Shown in pieces: positions 12,596 to 13,333 of a stretch of 13,333 nt of DNA (its first letter is position 1; every line of letters begins with the position of its first letter). Under the pieces are notes generated by a model. It was not told where the DNA came from, did not search any database, and was given only the letters and a program-made list of their open reading frames with translations. The DNA lies in NCBI GenBank assembly GCA_900549855.1, contig URPS01000057.1, positions 1 to 13,333 of the forward strand, given 5' to 3'. The position numbers and the translations under genes are program-made. The stretch comes from an uncultured bacterium (lineage in GTDB: Bacteria > Cyanobacteriota > Vampirovibrionia > Gastranaerophilales > Gastranaerophilaceae).

Positions 12596-13333
12596 TTAGT
12601 TTAATACATCTTTCATTTTATTAATCACAAATTCTATTGCGCCACGTTGAGAGTCAAAAACATTTTTGCAAGCGGCTTTTGTTTTGTTATACGTTTCAGA
12701 ATTACCAAATAATTCATCCAGATAAGAAAATAACTCATCCGGTGTCTTGACAACCTTACCGGCACCTGACTTGCAAAGAATTTCGTAAATATCTTTGAAA
12801 TTAAAAATTGAAGGTCCTGATACAACAGGTTTATCAAAAATTGCAGCCTCAAGAGGGTTATGTCCGCCTGTTTTATTAAAGCTTCCACCAATATAAGCAA
12901 CGTCTGAAGCTGAATACATTTTTTTAAGTTCACCTAAAGTATCCAAAACTAAAACATCGACTTTATCAGATAATCTGCCGTTTTCTGAACGCAATGCGTA
13001 AGATAAATTATACTTTTGCAATAAATCTTTAATTTCTCCTACACGTTCCAAATGTCTTGGGGCAATTAAGAATTTTAAATCAGAATACTTTGCTTTTAAG
13101 TCTTTATAAGTTTTTATAACAATTTCGTTTTCTTGATGGTGCGTACTGCCTGCAATAAAGACACGATAGCCTTCTTGACCGATATCAACTTTCTCGGCAG
13201 TTGCTTCAATATCGAATTTCAAATTTCCCATAAGCTCCGCTTTATCGGAATCTAAACCGATTGAAATAAATTTTTCTTTGTCTTCGTTGCTTTGAGCGAG
13301 AACTCCGGAATAATTTTTGAACACATTTTTGAA
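12596..13333 (-). CDS. waaA: Kdo transferase WaaA/KdtA (GT30), C-terminal part only
   Basis: WaaA transfers 3-deoxy-D-manno-octulosonic acid from CMP-Kdo to lipid IVA at the inner membrane, the first step of the LPS core. The visible 245 codons are the C-terminal Rossmann domain of this GT-B enzyme, about 60% of the usual 420 aa: AQSNEDKEKFISIGL, GNLKFD, AGSTHHQENEI, APRHLERV, then the hallmark DTLGELKKMYSASDVAYIGGSF followed by GGHNPLEAAIFDKPVVSGP, which binds CMP-Kdo. The frame runs open to the window edge with no stop; the GTG at 13324 is internal, not the start. The N-terminal acceptor domain with the catalytic Glu lies outside. It ends in TAA and is followed by an intrinsic terminator. 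It implies a Kdo-containing lipid A and hence an outer membrane. Confidence 0.93.
   Translation of the reverse strand, partial: FKNVFKNYSGVLAQSNEDKEKFISIGLDSDKAELMGNLKFDIEATAEKVDIGQEGYRVFIAGSTHHQENEIVIKTYKDLKAKYSDLKFLIAPRHLERVGEIKDLLQKYNLSYALRSENGRLSDKVDVLVLDTLGELKKMYSASDVAYIGGSFNKTGGHNPLEAAIFDKPVVSGPSIFNFKDIYEILCKSGAGKVVKTPDELFSYLDELFGNSETYNKTKAACKNVFDSQRGAIEFVINKMKDVLN

Noticed and set aside
12634..12933. 99-codon alternative frame inside waaA
   Set aside because: It overlaps the hallmark WaaA motifs in another frame and its product has no recognisable features.

Overview
The window reads as a chromosomal segment of a low-G+C bacterium with an outer membrane. It holds ten protein genes, one strong candidate for an undescribed structured small RNA, and a G+C-rich block of short palindromic repeats. 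An outer membrane is implied by a Kdo transferase gene (waaA), which is cut by the right edge. The AT-rich base composition, waaA, a stand-alone pheT, an HD-GYP-type protein with an HHQN variant motif, and Asn-rich orphan proteins with an N-terminal 'VNF...AFKA'-type segment together remind me of gut Gastranaerophilales (Vampirovibrionia/Melainabacteria). That assignment is inference from style, not from a marker gene. No tRNA, rRNA, CRISPR array, transposase or phage gene was seen.

Layout. 1-1668 (-): uvrC, whose product stops just before the usual C-terminal helix-hairpin-helix domain. 1803-1926 (+): a sigma-70-type promoter followed by a roughly 90-nt RNA with a perfect 10-bp closing stem, two inner hairpins whose loops can kiss, and a U-run. 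The RNA converges on a 143-aa orphan gene (1915-2346, -). 2463-3221 (+): HD-GYP-like phosphodiesterase, ending 8 bp from a convergent 398-aa protein with MORN/YwqK-like strand repeats (3230-4426, -). 4593-7079 (+): pheT with its own promoter and no pheS beside it. 7346-8458 (+): a two-gene operon of an ECF sigma factor and its zinc-finger, single-TM anti-sigma factor. 8459-9077: about 620 bp without a gene, 47% G+C by hand count over 8461-9000, built of hairpins and short repeats. 9078-11246 (-): a large multi-pass membrane protein with C-terminal NYTYIPS repeats. 11385-12452 (-): radical SAM/SPASM enzyme. 12596-13333 (-): waaA, partial.

Expression signals fall into two classes. uvrC, the 143-aa gene and the radical SAM gene have no Shine-Dalgarno sequence. 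Each has a -10-like hexamer exactly six bases before its ATG, so transcription should start at the A of the start codon (leaderless). The sigma gene is nearly the same. The anti-sigma factor, pheT, the 398-aa and the large membrane protein genes have ordinary Shine-Dalgarno sites.

Functionally, most genes are independent housekeeping or regulatory units: nucleotide excision repair, Phe-tRNA charging, lipid A-Kdo synthesis, and stress or envelope signalling. Only sigma/anti-sigma is a clear operon. The best candidates for something undescribed are the kissing-loop RNA at 1837-1926 and the orphan radical SAM and membrane protein genes.
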